Part shown: piece after piece, positions 45,092 through 54,692 of the stretch
Numbering within the stretch: position 1 is the first letter of the stretch
Layout: the number at the start of each line of letters is the position of its first letter
Assembly: GCF_002873135.1 (NCBI RefSeq)
Contig: NZ_MCVI01000011.1
Location: 62,422 to 126,421 of the forward strand
Direction of reading: 5' to 3'
DNA from: Shewanella sp. 10N.286.48.A6
GTDB lineage: Bacteria; Pseudomonadota; Gammaproteobacteria; Enterobacterales; Shewanellaceae
Length of the DNA stretch: 64,000 nt
Translations under genes and position numbers: made by a program
The notes under the pieces: generated by a model
Databases searched by the model: none
Seen by the model: only the letters and a program-made list of their open reading frames with translations
What the model was told of the DNA's origin: nothing

Positions 45092-46462
45092 TTAACTTCT
45101 ATCTTCCAATACTGCTTTGAAATTAGCATTCTTTTGAATATAAATAAGTCGTAATGCAAATAACACTGCAGCACTGGTTAAGCCCGCGATTAAGCCTATC
45201 CAAAAGCCATGTGCGCCCATCGCAGGTACAATGATATCTGTACGCGCAAGTATATAGCCAAGTGTCATGCCAATGGCCCAGTAAGACACTAAAGTAATAT
45301 AAAAGGCACTCTTAGTGTCTTTATAACCGCGAAGAGCGCCAGCAGCCACAACTTGGATAGAATCAGATAATTGGTATAAAGCTGCAAGGAACATTAAGCT
45401 ACCCGCTAGCGCAACGACTTCAGGGTTATTATTGTAAAGGAGGGCTATTTCAGTTTTGAACGATACAGTAATGATTGCCGTTACCACTGCTAATGAGAAT
45501 GCAATGATTAGCCCGATTTTTGTCACCAGTTTTGATATTTCTAATTTATCTTGCCCTAGGTAATAACCCACTCTAATCGAAACGGCAATACCGATTGATA
45601 ATGGCAACATAAATACAATAGATGAGAAGTTTAGGGCAATTTGATGGCCTGCAACAACGTTAGCACCAAGGGGGGCGAGCAATAAAGCTATAACTGCAAA
45701 TAGACTGACTTCAAAAAATAAAGCCATAGCAATAGGGGTGCCATGCTTCATCATTTCCCAAATGGTTTTCCAATTTGGCTTATTTAATGTCGAAAATGGC
45801 GCTATCTCAGCAAATTTCTTGTGAAGTTGCATGTATATCATCATGGCAAATAACATAGCCCAGAACACTAATGCAGTTGCAATACCACAACCAGCACCGC
45901 CCATCGCAGGGACCCCGAAATGACCATAGATAAAGATATAGTTGGCAGGGATATTAACCGCAAGACCGACAAAGCCAATAACCATCGTCGGTAATGTATA
46001 AGAGATGCCTTCAGAGCAGCCCCGTAGTATTTGGTACAAAATAAATGCAGGTACACCCCACATAAAACCATGTAAATAGCCTGCACTTAACTCGGCTAAT
46101 TGAGGTTCTAAAGCCATCATGGTAAAAATAGTTTTAGCAAATGAGAGGAACAACAACACACCAACACTGCCAATTATGGCAATATAGAATGCTTGCGACA
46201 TCAAGGGTTGGATTGCTTTTGGATTATTAGCGCCGTGATGATGGGCAAACACTGGTGTAAATGCCAACAGTAGCCCTTGCACAAACAATAAAGCAGGTAA
46301 CCATAAGCTGGTACCAATCGCGACTGCAGCCATATCGACAGCGCTGACTCTACCGGCCATAACAGTATCGATAAATCCCATCATTGTTTGGGTAACTTGA
46401 GCAATTAATACTGGCATTGCCAGTTGGATTAATTTTTTGGCCTGAAAGCCTGTGTTATTCAT
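45092..46462 (-). CDS. MATE family efflux transporter (NorM-like)
   Basis: 456 residues with 12 predicted membrane helices in two homologous halves. The first half has LIQLAMPVLIAQVTQTMMGFIDTVMAG, quoted here in part as AMPVLIAQVTQTMMG, typical of NorM/MdtK. The second half starts near HGTPIAMALFFEVSLF. It exports cationic drugs or dyes by Na+ or H+ exchange at the inner membrane. It is divergent from ribE, only 29 bases apart, the same pairing as mdtK and riboflavin synthase in E. coli. Confidence 0.92.
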   Translation of the reverse strand: MNNTGFQAKKLIQLAMPVLIAQVTQTMMGFIDTVMAGRVSAVDMAAVAIGTSLWLPALLFVQGLLLAFTPVFAHHHGANNPKAIQPLMSQAFYIAIIGSVGVLLFLSFAKTIFTMMALEPQLAELSAGYLHGFMWGVPAFILYQILRGCSEGISYTLPTMVIGFVGLAVNIPANYIFIYGHFGVPAMGGAGCGIATALVFWAMLFAMMIYMQLHKKFAEIAPFSTLNKPNWKTIWEMMKHGTPIAMALFFEVSLFAVIALLLAPLGANVVAGHQIALNFSSIVFMLPLSIGIAVSIRVGYYLGQDKLEISKLVTKIGLIIAFSLAVVTAIITVSFKTEIALLYNNNPEVVALAGSLMFLAALYQLSDSIQVVAAGALRGYKDTKSAFYITLVSYWAIGMTLGYILARTDIIVPAMGAHGFWIGLIAGLTSAAVLFALRLIYIQKNANFKAVLEDRS

Positions 46463-46491
46463 TTAAAAACCTTCAACTAAAGAGCACAAAT

Positions 46492-47109
46492 ATGTTTACT
46501 GGTATCGTACAAGCGACGTGTGATGTTATTACAATTAAAGCACAGAGTGGTTTAAAAACATTTGAAGTTAATATTCCAGGAGAGCTACAGCATGGTTTAG
46601 AAACTGGTGCGAGTGTGGCAAATAACGGTGTTTGTTTAACGGTCACAAAGCTGGTGAATAATAGAGTTTATTTTGATGTAATGGAAGAGACCTTACAGCT
46701 AACAAACTTAAATTTTATTGAACCGGGTGACAAAATCAATATTGAACGTTCTTTGACCTTCGGAAAAGAGATAGGTGGCCACATTTTGTCAGGTCATGTT
46801 CATACCATGGCAACAATTACCCACATAAGTCATACCGATGAGCATTACAATTTAACATTAACAGTACCGGCTAAATGGATGGATTATATCTTCTATAAAG
46901 GTTTTATAGGCGTCAATGGATGCAGTTTAACGGTAGGAGAGATTGATCAAGACCAGTTCAAGTTACATTTGATCCCAGAAACGCTCAAATTAACTAATTT
47001 GAGTGACTGCAAACTGGGTGACAAAATCAATATCGAAATCGATAGTCAAACTCAAGTTATAGTCGATACAGTAGAAAGAATTTTAGCTAAAAAATCATTG
47101 CTAAAATAG
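46492..47109 (+). CDS. ribE: riboflavin synthase (alpha subunit)
   Basis: 205 residues. I start at MFTGIVQ, the invariant N-terminus; the frame is open further upstream but overlaps the MATE gene. The protein is two lumazine-binding repeats: VANNGVCLTVTKL and IGGHILSGHVH in the first, VNGCSLTVGEI and PETLKLTNL in the second. It dismutates two 6,7-dimethyl-8-ribityllumazine molecules into riboflavin. I see no FMN riboswitch in the short divergent gap. Confidence 0.95.
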   Translation: MFTGIVQATCDVITIKAQSGLKTFEVNIPGELQHGLETGASVANNGVCLTVTKLVNNRVYFDVMEETLQLTNLNFIEPGDKINIERSLTFGKEIGGHILSGHVHTMATITHISHTDEHYNLTLTVPAKWMDYIFYKGFIGVNGCSLTVGEIDQDQFKLHLIPETLKLTNLSDCKLGDKINIEIDSQTQVIVDTVERILAKKSLLK

Positions 47110-47116
47110 CCTACAA

Positions 47117-47146
47117 AGGCTTAGATTGATGACACATTCTAAGCCT
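47117..47146. terminator. hairpin between ribE and the CPXCG gene
   Basis: AGGCTTAGA / TCTAAGCCT, 9-base arms and a 12-base loop, between convergent genes. No immediate T run, so a bidirectional terminator is only probable. Confidence 0.5.
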
Positions 47147-47175
47147 ATTAAAGCAGGTTTTTACATGTTCAACTG

Positions 47176-47376
47176 TTAATAGAACTGTTCATCATCAGAA
47201 TCTATAAATAATTGAATGGTTCTATTTGAATCGTTTACTTGCAATCGCATATGGATTGGATTGCAGCACACTCGACAATCATCATAATACTCTTGATCTC
47301 CACAACTAGTATCAATATGAACATGTTGATTATGGCCGCAATGTGGACAACTTATTACTCGGCTGACTAAATTCAT
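47176..47376 (-). CDS. CPXCG motif cysteine-rich protein
   Basis: 66 residues. It has SCPHCGHNQHVHID and a second Cys group, DCRVCCNPIHMRL, with Tyr/Asp between them, the standard CPXCG family pattern and probably one zinc ribbon. Function is unknown. It converges with ribE and lies far upstream of thrS on the other strand. Confidence 0.85.
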   Translation of the reverse strand: MNLVSRVISCPHCGHNQHVHIDTSCGDQEYYDDCRVCCNPIHMRLQVNDSNRTIQLFIDSDDEQFY

Positions 47377-47651
47377 AACTTCCCCCAGTATTTAACATTA
47401 AAGCATTTGCAAAACTAAAAAACCTTTAACCGTTTAGCAGCAAGCAGGATTGAGCTTGGAATTAAGTATAGTAAACATTAGTAAAACTCGCGTAATGCCA
47501 AAGTTGTCAGTTGAGGTAGCAGCTGCATTGGCTATTAAAAGTTAATCGAGTCATCCAAGAAGTGTAAAAAGCTGTTGTGATGGTGTTTTATTCAATTTTG
47601 CGACTGAGTTAGCTTGCTTGCAAAAGGCCTTTTCACATACAATGCGTATTC

Positions 47652-47765
47652 ATGCCACTTATGACTCAGACTCCTGTAATGTCTGATGTTCGGTGGCATT
47701 TCTTTTATATATTAATTACCAAGTGGCCCTACGTGTGGGTCACCACTGGATAAGGAAATGAAATG
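47652..47765 (+). promoter_or_regulatory. thrS leader resembling a ThrRS translational operator
   Basis: Three parts precede thrS. First, a two-level hairpin: ATGCCAC/GTGGCAT outside (47652-47658, 47693-47699) and TCAGAC/GTCTGA inside (47666-47671, 47681-47686). Second, an A/U-rich linker (about 47700-47722). Third, a 7-bp stem GTGGCCC/GGGTCAC (47723-47743) with a 7-base loop TACGTGT, whose bases 3-5 read CGT like the CGU anticodon of tRNA-Thr. AAGGAA and the start codon follow. The E. coli thrS operator has the same order of domains and a CGU loop. Confidence 0.6.
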
Positions 47766-49691
47766 CCTATTATTACTTTGCCTGATGGCAGCAAACGTGA
47801 GTTTGCCGATTCTGTTTCTACTTTAGATGTCGCTGCCGACATCGGTCCTGGTTTAGCTAAAGCGTGTATTGCTGGTCGTGTGAACGGTGAACTCGTTGAT
47901 GCTTGTGATTTAATTACCACAGATTCAGAACTTTCAATCATTACGGCTAAAAATGAAGAGGGTGTTGAAATCCTTCGCCATTCTTGTGCGCACTTATTAG
48001 GTCATGCTATTAAGCAAATGTGGCCTGAAACTAAAATGGCAATCGGTCCAGTTATTGATAATGGCTTTTACTACGATATCGATTTAGATCACAAGCTTAC
48101 TCAAGAAGATATCGATGCGTTAGAAAAACGTATGCAAGCATTAGCTAAAACAAATTATAGCGTTGTTAAGAAAGTGGTTTCTTGGCAAGAAGCCCGTGAT
48201 ACGTTCGAAGCTCGTGGTGAAGAATACAAAATTGCAATCTTAGATGAAAATATCAGCAAAGATGCAACCCCAGCGCTTTACCATCACGAAGAATATATTG
48301 ATATGTGTCGTGGACCTCATGTACCTAACATGAAGTTCTGTCAAAACTTTAAGTTAATGAGTGTTGCTGGTGCATACTGGCGCGGTAACTCTGACAATAA
48401 AATGCTACAACGTGTTTACGGTACTGCTTGGGCAGACAAAAAAGCTCTTAAAGTACATTTAAACCGTCTTGAAGAAGCGGCTAAACGTGACCACCGTAAA
48501 ATTGGTAAACAGTTAGACCTTTATCATATGCAAGAAGAAGCGCCAGGAATGGTGTTTTGGCACAATGATGGTTGGAGCTTATATTTAGAGCTTGAGAAGT
48601 TTATTCGTCAAAAACTAGGGCAATACACTTACCAAGAAGTTAAAGGTCCATTAATGATGGATCGTAACTTATGGGAACGCTCTGGCCATTGGGACAAATA
48701 CGCTGATGCGATGTTCACAACGAACAGTGAAAACCGTGAATATGCGATTAAGCCTATGAACTGTCCGGGACACGTACAGATCTTTAACCAAGGGTTGAAG
48801 TCTTACCGTGATTTGCCATTAAAAATGGCTGAGTTTGGTTGTTGTCATCGTAACGAACCATCAGGTTCTTTACATGGCCTAATGCGCGTTCGTGGCTTTA
48901 CTCAAGATGACGCACACGTATTCTGTACCGATGACCAAGTTCAAGAACAAGTCAGTGAATGTATTCAAATGGTGTATGACACATACGGTACGTTTGGATT
49001 TGAAAATATCGTCGTTAAATTATCAACTCGTCCAGAAAAACGTATTGGTGATGACGATATGTGGGATCGTGCTGAAGAAGCATTAAAGAAAGCACTTAAG
49101 GCTAATGATATCGAATTTGATATTTTACCTGGTGAAGGTGCGTTCTATGGCCCAAAAATCGAATTTACTTTGCATGATTGCTTAGATCGTGCGTGGCAAT
49201 GTGGTACAGTGCAACTTGATTATGCGTTACCTTCACGTTTAGGTGCTACCTATGTTGCTGAAGATAACACTCGTCAAACACCGGTTATGATTCACAGAGC
49301 TATTTTAGGCTCACTTGAGCGCTTCCTCGGTATTCTAATTGAAGAGTATGCAGGTAAATTCCCGACATGGCTTGCACCAGTGCAAGTAATTGTTATGAAC
49401 ATTACTGATAAACAGTCTGATTATGTAGATGAAATTGTTAAAACTTTCAAAGAAAGTGGCATTCGAGCATCTAAAGACTTGAGGAATGAGAAAATAGGCT
49501 TTAAAATACGTGAACATACGTTAAAGCGTGTACCTTATTTATTGGTCGTTGGTGATCAAGAGATAGAAAATAAGGAAGTTGCGGTACGAACACGTGACGG
49601 TATCGATTTAGGCAAGATTAAAATCAATGATTTTATTGCCAAGATACAAAAACAAATTTCGAGCCGTAGTCTAATTTTGTTGGAGGAATAG
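47763..49691 (+). CDS. thrS: threonyl-tRNA synthetase
   Basis: 642 residues, same as E. coli. Domains in order: TGS (1-60, with LPDGSKREF), editing/SAD domain ([16 protein letters not shown] near residue 73, with DMCRGPHVP), class II catalytic core ([10 protein letters not shown] motif 1-2 region, [16 protein letters not shown] motif 2, [15 protein letters not shown] motif 3) and C-terminal anticodon-binding domain. It charges tRNA-Thr and edits Ser-tRNA-Thr. The end of the gene contains the ribosome-binding site of infC. AAGGAA precedes its own start. Confidence 0.97.
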   Translation: MPIITLPDGSKREFADSVSTLDVAADIGPGLAKACIAGRVNGELVDACDLITTDSELSIITAKNEEGVEILRHSCAHLLGHAIKQMWPETKMAIGPVIDNGFYYDIDLDHKLTQEDIDALEKRMQALAKTNYSVVKKVVSWQEARDTFEARGEEYKIAILDENISKDATPALYHHEEYIDMCRGPHVPNMKFCQNFKLMSVAGAYWRGNSDNKMLQRVYGTAWADKKALKVHLNRLEEAAKRDHRKIGKQLDLYHMQEEAPGMVFWHNDGWSLYLELEKFIRQKLGQYTYQEVKGPLMMDRNLWERSGHWDKYADAMFTTNSENREYAIKPMNCPGHVQIFNQGLKSYRDLPLKMAEFGCCHRNEPSGSLHGLMRVRGFTQDDAHVFCTDDQVQEQVSECIQMVYDTYGTFGFENIVVKLSTRPEKRIGDDDMWDRAEEALKKALKANDIEFDILPGEGAFYGPKIEFTLHDCLDRAWQCGTVQLDYALPSRLGATYVAEDNTRQTPVMIHRAILGSLERFLGILIEEYAGKFPTWLAPVQVIVMNITDKQSDYVDEIVKTFKESGIRASKDLRNEKIGFKIREHTLKRVPYLLVVGDQEIENKEVAVRTRDGIDLGKIKINDFIAKIQKQISSRSLILLEE

Positions 49692-49694
49692 GTC

Positions 49695-50237
49695 ATAAAG
49701 ATCAAGAGAGCAGCAGGGCGACAGCCAGCCCCTAATCGTATTAACGAAGAAATCACTGGCGTACCAGAAGTTCGTCTATCGGATATCGAAGGCGAATCTG
49801 TTGGAATCGTAAGTATTTCACAGGCTCAAGAATTAGCTGATGAAGCAGGTGTAGACCTGGTTGAAATTAGTCCTAACGCTGAGCCTCCGGTCTGTCGCAT
49901 TATGGACTACGGTAAGTTCCTTTTTGATAAAGCGAAAGCTCAAAAAGAACAAAAGAAGAAGCAGAAACAGGTCCAGCTGAAGGAAATTAAATTCCGTCCT
50001 GGCACTGATGAAAACGACTATCAGGTAAAACTACGCAACCTGATTCGTTTTCTAGAAGATGGGGACAAAGCGAAAATTACGCTGCGTTTCCGTGGTCGCG
50101 AAATGGCACACCAAAGCTTAGGTATGGATCTTTTGAACCGTATCAAAGCAGATTTGGAAACATATGCTGTTGTTGAATCTTTCCCGAAAATGGAAGGCCG
50201 ACAAGCAGTTATGGTCCTAGCACCTAAAAAGAAATAG
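49695..50237 (+). CDS. infC: translation initiation factor IF-3 with ATA start
   Basis: 180 residues if started at ATA (49695), the same length as E. coli IF-3. No ATG occurs in the frame until residue 70, yet the conserved N-terminal domain ([31 protein letters not shown]) lies before it. GGAGGA (49682-49687, inside the thrS end) is 7 bases from ATA; ATC at 49701 is a less well-spaced alternative. The C-terminal domain has [14 protein letters not shown] and RFRGREMAH. Rare starts in infC permit feedback by IF-3 on its own initiation. Operon: thrS-infC-rpmI-rplT. Confidence 0.93.
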   Translation: MKIKRAAGRQPAPNRINEEITGVPEVRLSDIEGESVGIVSISQAQELADEAGVDLVEISPNAEPPVCRIMDYGKFLFDKAKAQKEQKKKQKQVQLKEIKFRPGTDENDYQVKLRNLIRFLEDGDKAKITLRFRGREMAHQSLGMDLLNRIKADLETYAVVESFPKMEGRQAVMVLAPKKK

Positions 50238-50258
50238 TAGGGCAACCAATTAAAAAGT

Positions 50259-50285
50259 AGCAAAATCCTTTTTGAGGGTTTTGCT
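50259..50285 (+). promoter_or_regulatory. hairpin between infC and rpmI
   Basis: AGCAAAATCC pairs with GGGTTTTGCT (10 pairs, one G-T) around a T-rich loop, 42 bases before rpmI. A site for L20-dependent control of rpmI-rplT or an mRNA-processing stem is plausible; there is no T run after it. Confidence 0.5.
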
Positions 50286-50326
50286 CGCCTTACGTTTTAT
50301 TAATGTCCCAATGCGGAGTTTTAGCA

Positions 50327-50521
50327 ATGCCTAAAATGAAAACAGATAAGGGTGTCCAAAAACGCTTCAGAAAAACCGCTAATGGTTTCAAGCGCAAACA
50401 GGCACACTTACGTCATATTTTGACAAAGAAGAGCACTAAGCGTAAACGTCACTTACGTGCTAAATGTTTAGTAGCTAAGTCTGATGTGCCAGCAATTGCA
50501 CGTCAACTACCATACGCTTAA
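50327..50521 (+). CDS. rpmI: 50S ribosomal protein L35
   Basis: 64 residues started at MPKMKTDKG, the invariant L35 N-terminus; eight upstream codons in frame are not conserved. Very basic, with [16 protein letters not shown] and [10 protein letters not shown]. Second last gene of the thrS operon, 18 bases before rplT. Confidence 0.97.
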   Translation: MPKMKTDKGVQKRFRKTANGFKRKQAHLRHILTKKSTKRKRHLRAKCLVAKSDVPAIARQLPYA

Positions 50522-50539
50522 TTAAAGGAGATATGAACA

Positions 50540-50899
50540 ATGCCTAGAGTTAAGCGTGGTGTAACCGCTCGTGCTCGTCACAAGAAAGTACTTAAATTAG
50601 CCAAAGGTTATTACGGAGCTCGCTCTCGTACTTTCCGTGTTGCTGTTCAAGCAGTAACTAAAGCTGGTCAATATGCTTACCGTGACCGTCGTCAAAAGAA
50701 ACGTCAATTCCGTCAACTTTGGATTGCACGTATCAATGCGGCATCTCGTCAAAATGGTCTTTCTTATAGCCGTTTCATTAACGGTCTTAAAAAAGCTTCG
50801 ATCGAAATCGATCGTAAAATTTTGGCTGACATTGCTGTATTCGACAAAGTTGTTTTCACAATTTTAGTTGAAAAAGCAAAAGAAGCTTTAGCTAAGTAA
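50540..50899 (+). CDS. rplT: 50S ribosomal protein L20
   Basis: 119 residues, very basic helical N-terminus ([29 protein letters not shown]) and a globular C-terminal domain that in E. coli binds its own mRNA. AAGGAG lies 9 bases before the ATG. It needs L20 for 50S assembly and closes the operon; pheST, which follow in E. coli, are not here. Confidence 0.97.
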   Translation: MPRVKRGVTARARHKKVLKLAKGYYGARSRTFRVAVQAVTKAGQYAYRDRRQKKRQFRQLWIARINAASRQNGLSYSRFINGLKKASIEIDRKILADIAVFDKVVFTILVEKAKEALAK

Positions 50900-50915
50900 T
50901 TAGTTATTATTCTTT

Positions 50916-50946
50916 AAAAAAGGAACCTTAGGGTTCCTTTTTTTAT
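50916..50946 (+). terminator. terminator of thrS-infC-rpmI-rplT
   Basis: AAAAAAGGAACC / GGTTCCTTTTTT with loop TTAG and a continuing T run. Confidence 0.92.
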
Positions 50947-50998
50947 ATCTAAAATTTAGAATCTTGCCATTGTGTTTGACTTATTGGAAGTAGGTGTT

Positions 50999-51568
50999 AT
51001 GAAAACCCAGTTAGCAACAGACAGATTATCAATTGCTATTATGACGCTTGATGATGCCGATTTACTTTACGATCTAGACCAAAATCCCGATGTGATGAAA
51101 TATATAAACGGCGGAAAACCTACCTCAAAATCTGATATAGAACATATTTCTATACCACGTTTGGCAAGTTATTTAACGCCATCCAAAGGGTGGGGCTTTT
51201 GGAAAGTGTTTGAAAAGCGAGAACTAGATACTGTTGATCGTCGTGATAACTTTGTTGGTTGGATATTGATTAGGCCCATGGGCTTTTTCAGTGAGACCCC
51301 TGAATTTAATAATCTTGAAATTGGTTGGCGATTCAAACAATCAGCTTGGGGGAAAGGTTATGCGACAGAAAGCGCCAAAGCAGTGATTAAATTATTGGTA
51401 GAGCAACAACCAATTATTGAACGTTTTACAGCAATAGCGGATAAGGATAATTTAGGTTCAATTAAAATTATGAAGAAAATAGGAATGGAATTTATCTGTC
51501 AGCAGTTTCATTCAGATGTTAATGGCAAAACTGAAGTTGTAATATACAGTTTGAAAGTTAACCATTAA
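50999..51568 (+). CDS. GNAT family N-acetyltransferase (RimJ/RimL type)
   Basis: About 189 residues from the ATG at 50999, which has a GGAAGTAGG site in front; an upstream in-frame ATG at 50972 is less likely. The N-terminus TDRLSIAIMTLDDADLLYDL matches the RimJ/RimL-like acetyltransferase group. The acetyl-CoA site is FKQSAWGKGYATESAKAVI near residue 115, followed by IADKDNLGSIKIMKKIGME. The substrate (protein N-terminus, drug or small molecule) is unknown. It stands alone after the ribosomal operon. Confidence 0.85.
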   Translation: MKTQLATDRLSIAIMTLDDADLLYDLDQNPDVMKYINGGKPTSKSDIEHISIPRLASYLTPSKGWGFWKVFEKRELDTVDRRDNFVGWILIRPMGFFSETPEFNNLEIGWRFKQSAWGKGYATESAKAVIKLLVEQQPIIERFTAIADKDNLGSIKIMKKIGMEFICQQFHSDVNGKTEVVIYSLKVNH

Positions 51569-51670
51569 AAAAATGAGTAATGTGCAGTAATAGTGTTAAA
51601 CAAAAACTGGTCAACTGTATAAACAACAGCCTTCACCTGTGTTATTCACATCGATAAGATACAAACAATA

Positions 51671-51698
51671 AAAAAGCCATCACAATAATGGATGGCTT
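51671..51698 (-). terminator. terminator of trxB
   Basis: On the minus strand AAGCCATC / GATGGCTT (8 bases, 9-base loop) is followed by a T run (complement of 51669-51675). Confidence 0.75.
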
Positions 51699-51748
51699 GT
51701 CGCTACTAGCTCACTATGTGTAAACTAGTAGATTACAAAGTGACGATT

Positions 51749-52717
<969 letters not shown>

Positions 52718-52858
52718 TTACATGCTTTAAGCAATTTGCATGGATTGTAGGGAATTTACAGGGTGGGGTAAAGTAGCGATTGCTCTAAGATATAGATTGA
52801 GGCAATCGATACCGTACACAAAAGACACCAAGGACTTATCGCATTAGACTTTTACATG

Positions 52859-53338
52859 CTAATAACTAATGTGACAACTTGGTAAGCCATTCTTTTCTAG
52901 ATAGTTTTGGTGGTATTCTTCCGCCGGATGAAAGGTTTGAACCGGTACAATTTCAGTTACAATTTGTCGTAATCCCCATTTACCACTTTGAATTAGCAAC
53001 AATTTAGATTGCTCTGCTAATAATTTTTGTTCTTGGCTGTGGAAAAAAATAGTGCTTCGATATTGGCTACCAATATCACCACCTTGCATATTTAGAGTGG
53101 TTGGATTGTGGTTTTGCCAAAAAACGGTCAACAACTCTTCATAGCTAACGATATGTTCGTCAAACTCAACCTGTACCACTTCTGCATGGCCCGTTACGCC
53201 CGCTTTCACTTGCTCGTAGGTCTGAAATTTGTCATTTCCCCCCATATAACCGCATTGTGCTGCAACTACACCATTTATTTGTTTAAAAAAATATTCAACG
53301 CCCCAAAAACAGCCTGCACCAAAAGTTGCTATAGTCAT
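52859..53338 (-). CDS. msrA: peptide-methionine (S)-S-oxide reductase
   Basis: 159 residues, a short MsrA. The catalytic motif is FGAGCFWGVEYFF at residue 9 and substrate residues are in CGYMGG and HAEVVQVEFD. It reduces methionine S-sulfoxide in proteins, recycled by thioredoxin. Divergent from astE, with an AT-rich palindrome (53375-53392) between them, inside the astE leader. Confidence 0.95.
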   Translation of the reverse strand: MTIATFGAGCFWGVEYFFKQINGVVAAQCGYMGGNDKFQTYEQVKAGVTGHAEVVQVEFDEHIVSYEELLTVFWQNHNPTTLNMQGGDIGSQYRSTIFFHSQEQKLLAEQSKLLLIQSGKWGLRQIVTEIVPVQTFHPAEEYHQNYLEKNGLPSCHISY

Positions 53339-53374
53339 ACGATACCCGTAAAGAAGTCTAGATGGCTAAAAGTA

Positions 53375-53392
53375 TATTTATTCTAATAAATA
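53375..53392. promoter_or_regulatory. AT-rich palindrome between msrA and astE
   Basis: TATTTATT-CT-AATAAATA, 8-base perfect arms. It has the length of an arginine (ARG) box but does not match its consensus well, so the binder is unknown. Confidence 0.3.
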
Positions 53393-53511
53393 ATGCAAGC
53401 AAAGATTTACACTCTGTTAAATGTTACTTAACGTTAGCTTCCCCTAAATGTGATAGAATCCGACTACCGTTTGAAACCATTCAATATTTAAAGCCGCATC
53501 AAGGAGTCAGC

Positions 53512-54543
53512 GTGTTTCAACAATTAATGGATGACAAAGATTTTTTAGCATTTACGTTAACTAACATTAATAACAAGGTGCCAGAACAGCGCTTTGAATT
53601 GTCAAATAAAACAACAGTTACGATTTTAGATCACGGGATTATTTGTTTTAATCCAGCTCAAGGGTCGACTAAAGACATTGTTTTATCTTGTGCCATACAT
53701 GGTAACGAAACAGCACCTATTGAAATCTGTAACGAACTCATAAATAATTTATTAAAAGAAACAATCGTTACAAAACAAAGAGTCCTGTTTATAATTGGCA
53801 ATCCAGATTCCATACTCAGCCAAACACGCTTTGTAGAAGAGAATATGAATCGTTTGTTCAGTGGGGCACATTCTTCCGGTTTAGGTTTATCAAATAAAGA
53901 AAGAGTTAGAGCAAAAAAATTAGAGGAATATGTAGCTAATTTTTATCTTCAAAATAATAGCTCACAACGAATACATTACGACTTACACACCGCGATAAAG
54001 CCGTCTAAACATGAGAAATTTGCGATTTATCCTTACAGGCCTGGACGTAGCTATAGTGCTGATCAAATTATGTTTTTAGCGGGTTGTGATGTTGACACCA
54101 TTTTATTCCATCATGAACCTACCACTACTTTTAGCTATTATTCATCAGAACAATTCAAAGCCGATGCATTTACAGTCGAACTGGGTAAAGTGATGCCTTT
54201 TGGCGAGAATGATATGTTAAAATTTGCCAATACTAAAAAGATGCTTTTGCAGTTGATAACTCAACAACAAGTTGAACTAGCTCCTTTTGATAAAGACAAA
54301 CTTCACTTATATAAAGTGTCTCGTTCCATTAACAAGCAGTTTGATGATTTCAAATTCACCTTTGATAAGACAACGGTAAATTTTTCTGGGTTCAAGCAAA
54401 ATCATGTATTAGCAACGGAAGGTGACACTGAGATTAAGGTCATTTATCCATACGAAGCTATCGTTTTTCCTAATGAAAATGTACCTGTGGGCCAACGTAC
54501 AGTATTATGTTTAGTGCCAGCACCTAATGAAGACATTCAATAA
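53512..54543 (+). CDS. astE: succinylglutamate desuccinylase
   Basis: 343 residues if started at GTG 53512, which has AAGGAG 5 bases in front; the frame is open further upstream, but that part lacks similarity. Zinc motif CAIHGNETAPIEI, then NRLFSG and YDLHTAIKPSKHEKF, and FTVELGKVMPFG near residue 230 with the catalytic Glu. AstE hydrolyses N-succinylglutamate in the last step of the arginine AST pathway. The other ast genes are not here. The region before it up to msrA carries no other gene. Confidence 0.93.
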   Translation: MFQQLMDDKDFLAFTLTNINNKVPEQRFELSNKTTVTILDHGIICFNPAQGSTKDIVLSCAIHGNETAPIEICNELINNLLKETIVTKQRVLFIIGNPDSILSQTRFVEENMNRLFSGAHSSGLGLSNKERVRAKKLEEYVANFYLQNNSSQRIHYDLHTAIKPSKHEKFAIYPYRPGRSYSADQIMFLAGCDVDTILFHHEPTTTFSYYSSEQFKADAFTVELGKVMPFGENDMLKFANTKKMLLQLITQQQVELAPFDKDKLHLYKVSRSINKQFDDFKFTFDKTTVNFSGFKQNHVLATEGDTEIKVIYPYEAIVFPNENVPVGQRTVLCLVPAPNEDIQ

Positions 54544-54616
54544 GTTGTAAAGCTAAATATACATTATATATGACAGGATATTCACTAAGTGGAATGAGCA
54601 TTAGTTGATAGTAAGT

Positions 54617-54630
54617 TTACGTTAACGTAA
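54617..54630. promoter_or_regulatory. perfect palindrome upstream of the bkd operon (LiuR-like)
   Basis: TTACGTTAACGTAA is a perfect 14-base palindrome 63 bases before bkdA1. It resembles the operators of the MerR-family regulator LiuR, which controls branched-chain amino acid catabolism in Shewanella and relatives. The assignment is an inference from motif shape and target. Confidence 0.5.
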
Positions 54631-54692
54631 TGTTCGTTCGCATATAATAAATTACGCTTTATTTTTAAGGCTACAAATAACAAGAGCACAAT

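Noticed and set aside
46463..46491. FMN riboswitch before ribE
   Set aside because: The divergent gap is only 29 bases and has none of the conserved FMN aptamer segments.
53375..53392. ArgR box before astE
   Set aside because: Length and symmetry fit, but the central bases do not match TGAAT-N-ATTCA, so ArgR is not claimed.
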